Assembly: GCA_020047885.1 (NCBI GenBank) | Contig: JAIFNF010000195.1 | Location: 1 to 8,635 of the forward strand | Reading direction: 5' to 3' | Source: Gammaproteobacteria bacterium | GTDB taxonomy: Bacteria > Pseudomonadota > Gammaproteobacteria > Competibacterales > Competibacteraceae | Length of the DNA: 8,635 bases | Translations under genes and position numbers: made by a program | The notes under the pieces: generated by a model | The model's database searches: none | Told to the model about the DNA's origin: nothing | The model's input: only the letters and a program-made list of their open reading frames with translations | Part shown: positions 6,935-8,635 of the stretch, one piece after another | How positions within the stretch are numbered: the first letter of the stretch is position 1 | Layout: every line of letters starts with the position of its first letter

Positions 6935-8635
6935 ATGCCCTGGAAAATTAACCGTTTTATCGTTGCCGTAGCACTGGTGATCCTGGCGGCGCTGTTGCGC
7001 ATCTGGCCCCTGGAAATCATGGGTACGACAGCGCCGTGGCTAACTTTCTATCCAGCAGTCATGATCGCCGGCATCTACGGGGGATTTCCGTCCGGGTTGC
7101 TGACGACCGGACTGGCCTGTCTGATTGTTCTGTTCCTGTGGCCCTGGCTAGTCGTTGAACCCTTTATTAAAAACCCCGGTGACTGGGTGGGTCTGGTAGT
7201 TTTTGTCATCAATGGCATGCTGATGTCCGCAGTAGCCGAGGCCATGTTGCGCGCCAATGCCCGGGCTAAACGGGCGCAGGAACAGGCGGAAGCGTCCAAT
7301 AAAGCCAAGAGTACCTTCCTGGCCAGTATGAGCCACGAGTTACGCACCCCGTTGAACGCCATCCTCGGTTTCTCCAATCTCATGCGCCAGAGCGCCGGTC
7401 TGTCCGAGGATCAGCGCCAGACCCTCGATCTCATTAACCGCAGCGGCGAACACCTGTTGAGTCTGATCAACGATGTGCTGGATATGGCCAAGGTCGAGGC
7501 GGGACGCATCAGCGTGGATAACGCGCCTTTCGACCTCAAGGAATTGACGCAGGACGTGATCGCGTTGAATCGGGTTCGCGCTGAAGAAAAAGGTCTGCAA
7601 TTACGGTTGGAAGCCCCCGCCGATTTACCGCGCCTGGTGGAGGGCGATGCGGCCAAACTCCGTCAGTCGCTGATCAACCTGGTCGGCAATGCGATCAAAT
7701 ACACCGCCCAAGGTAGCGTCACCCTGCACATCAGCGCCCGTCCCGACCATGATCCGCAACGACTGTGGCTACAGTTCGTCGTGGAAGATACCGGAATGGG
7801 CATCCCTGAAGCCGATCAGGCGCGGATTTTTGAACCGTTTGTCCAACTGACCCAACTCACTCTGCAAAAAGGCACCGGTCTCGGACTCACCATCACCCGC
7901 CGGTATGTCGAGTTGCTGGACGGCCAGATCCGCGTTGACAGTACGCCCGGTCAAGGCTCGCGTTTCTGCATGGACATTCCGGTTCATCCTATTGATGCCA
8001 AAGATATTGAGGCCATCAGTCGTCGTCCGGCTCACGTTACCGGGCTGGCACCCGGCCAACCGGAATGGCGCATCCTGATTGTCGAAGATCAGCAGGAAAA
8101 CTGGTTGCTGTTGCAACGGTTGCTGGAAGACGTCGGCTTCGCGGTGCGCGTGGCGACCGATGGCCTGCTGGGCGTCGAAGCGTTTCAGACCTGGCGACCC
8201 CACTTCATCTGGATGGACGTGCGGATGCCGGTGATGGACGGTCTGGAAGCGGCTCGGCTCATCCGCAGCCTGGACGGCGGCGATACCGTCAAAATGGCCG
8301 CGTTAACCGCCTCGGTCTACAAGGAAGAGCGCGACCGGATTATGGCCGCCGGCATGGACGACTTCATCCGCAAGCCTTATCAATTACAGGAAATTTTCAA
8401 CTGTCTGGCTCGCCACTTGGATGTTCATTTTCTTTATGAGCAACCCACTGCTGAGACTGTTTCCGCAACGCTCACTGCCGATAACTCACTTGAAGCCCTC
8501 GCGCATTTATCTGAGCCACTGCGCCGGGAATTACACAATGCGCTGGTTAATCTGGATACCGTGGGGATCAATCAGGCGATCCGCGGCATTGCCGAACAAA
8601 ATCCAGCATTAGGCGACGCGCTTGATTATCATACT
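6935..8635 (+). CDS. DUF4118 membrane histidine kinase with C-terminal receiver domain (3'-truncated)
   Basis: The frame is open from ATG 6935 to the right edge, giving 567 residues without a stop. Residues about 7-105 form four hydrophobic segments with TFYPAVMIAGIYGGFPSGLL, typical of the KdpD-like DUF4118 membrane domain, which has almost no periplasmic part. A short basic helix leads to the HisKA domain with the phosphoacceptor H134 in FLASMSHELRTPLNAILGFS. The ATPase domain shows N252 (LINLVGNAIKYT), DTGMG at 285-289, FEPF, and GTGLGL at 313-318. The receiver, about 378-495, has E384-D385, phosphoacceptor D428 in IWMDVRMPVMDG, ALTAS, and K480 in RKPYQ. All residues needed for autophosphorylation and internal phosphotransfer are present. 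Residues 496-567 are helical, and AEQNPALGDALDY resembles the tail of other such hybrid kinases, so the stop is probably close beyond the edge; an HPt domain is not visible. No output domain is seen. It is probably co-transcribed with the cyclase gene. Confidence 0.93.
   Translation, partial: MPWKINRFIVAVALVILAALLRIWPLEIMGTTAPWLTFYPAVMIAGIYGGFPSGLLTTGLACLIVLFLWPWLVVEPFIKNPGDWVGLVVFVINGMLMSAVAEAMLRANARAKRAQEQAEASNKAKSTFLASMSHELRTPLNAILGFSNLMRQSAGLSEDQRQTLDLINRSGEHLLSLINDVLDMAKVEAGRISVDNAPFDLKELTQDVIALNRVRAEEKGLQLRLEAPADLPRLVEGDAAKLRQSLINLVGNAIKYTAQGSVTLHISARPDHDPQRLWLQFVVEDTGMGIPEADQARIFEPFVQLTQLTLQKGTGLGLTITRRYVELLDGQIRVDSTPGQGSRFCMDIPVHPIDAKDIEAISRRPAHVTGLAPGQPEWRILIVEDQQENWLLLQRLLEDVGFAVRVATDGLLGVEAFQTWRPHFIWMDVRMPVMDGLEAARLIRSLDGGDTVKMAALTASVYKEERDRIMAAGMDDFIRKPYQLQEIFNCLARHLDVHFLYEQPTAETVSATLTADNSLEALAHLSEPLRRELHNALVNLDTVGINQAIRGIAEQNPALGDALDYHT

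Noticed and set aside
8065..8439. 124-codon + strand open frame overlapping the receiver domain
   Set aside because: It is a frame shadow of the kinase-receiver gene, whose own frame keeps all receiver motifs through this stretch and on to the right edge.

Overview
The window is moderately GC-rich, densely coded DNA from a proteobacterium. All six genes I can support lie on the + strand. The IspG is the long form (410 residues) rather than the short E. coli form, and the signalling proteins are large multidomain types common in environmental beta- and gammaproteobacteria. A gammaproteobacterium of the Competibacter/Contendobacter kind is possible, but this rests on general resemblance only.

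Layout. (1) Bases 1-239 carry the C-terminal end of what looks like a small XRE-type helix-turn-helix regulator, cut by the window edge. (2) A 141-base spacer follows, with one weak promoter candidate. (3) Bases 381-2897 hold a two-gene unit: a membrane protein fusing DedA, PAP2 and LssY C-terminal domains, then an isochorismatase-family hydrolase starting three bases after its stop. (4) A spacer of about 200 bases contains three inverted repeats of a REP-like character. (5) Bases 3099-8635 form a second apparent operon: ispG (isoprenoid MEP pathway), a CHASE-PAS-PAS-PAS-GGDEF diguanylate cyclase starting two bases after ispG stops, and a DUF4118 membrane histidine kinase fused to a receiver domain, which runs off the right edge.

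How they may work together. The first unit points to envelope lipid handling (DedA/PAP2) plus a small soluble hydrolase of unknown substrate. The second joins a housekeeping Fe-S enzyme to two membrane sensors: one should make cyclic di-GMP in response to a periplasmic ligand, the other is a phosphorelay kinase. Joint transcription is inferred from spacing only.

I see no CRISPR array, tRNA, rRNA, transposase or convincing rho-independent terminator. No clearly new system is visible. The points most worth checking are the degenerate active-site motifs in the DedA-PAP2-LssY fusion, the placing of a cyclase directly behind ispG, and the palindromes between the two operons.
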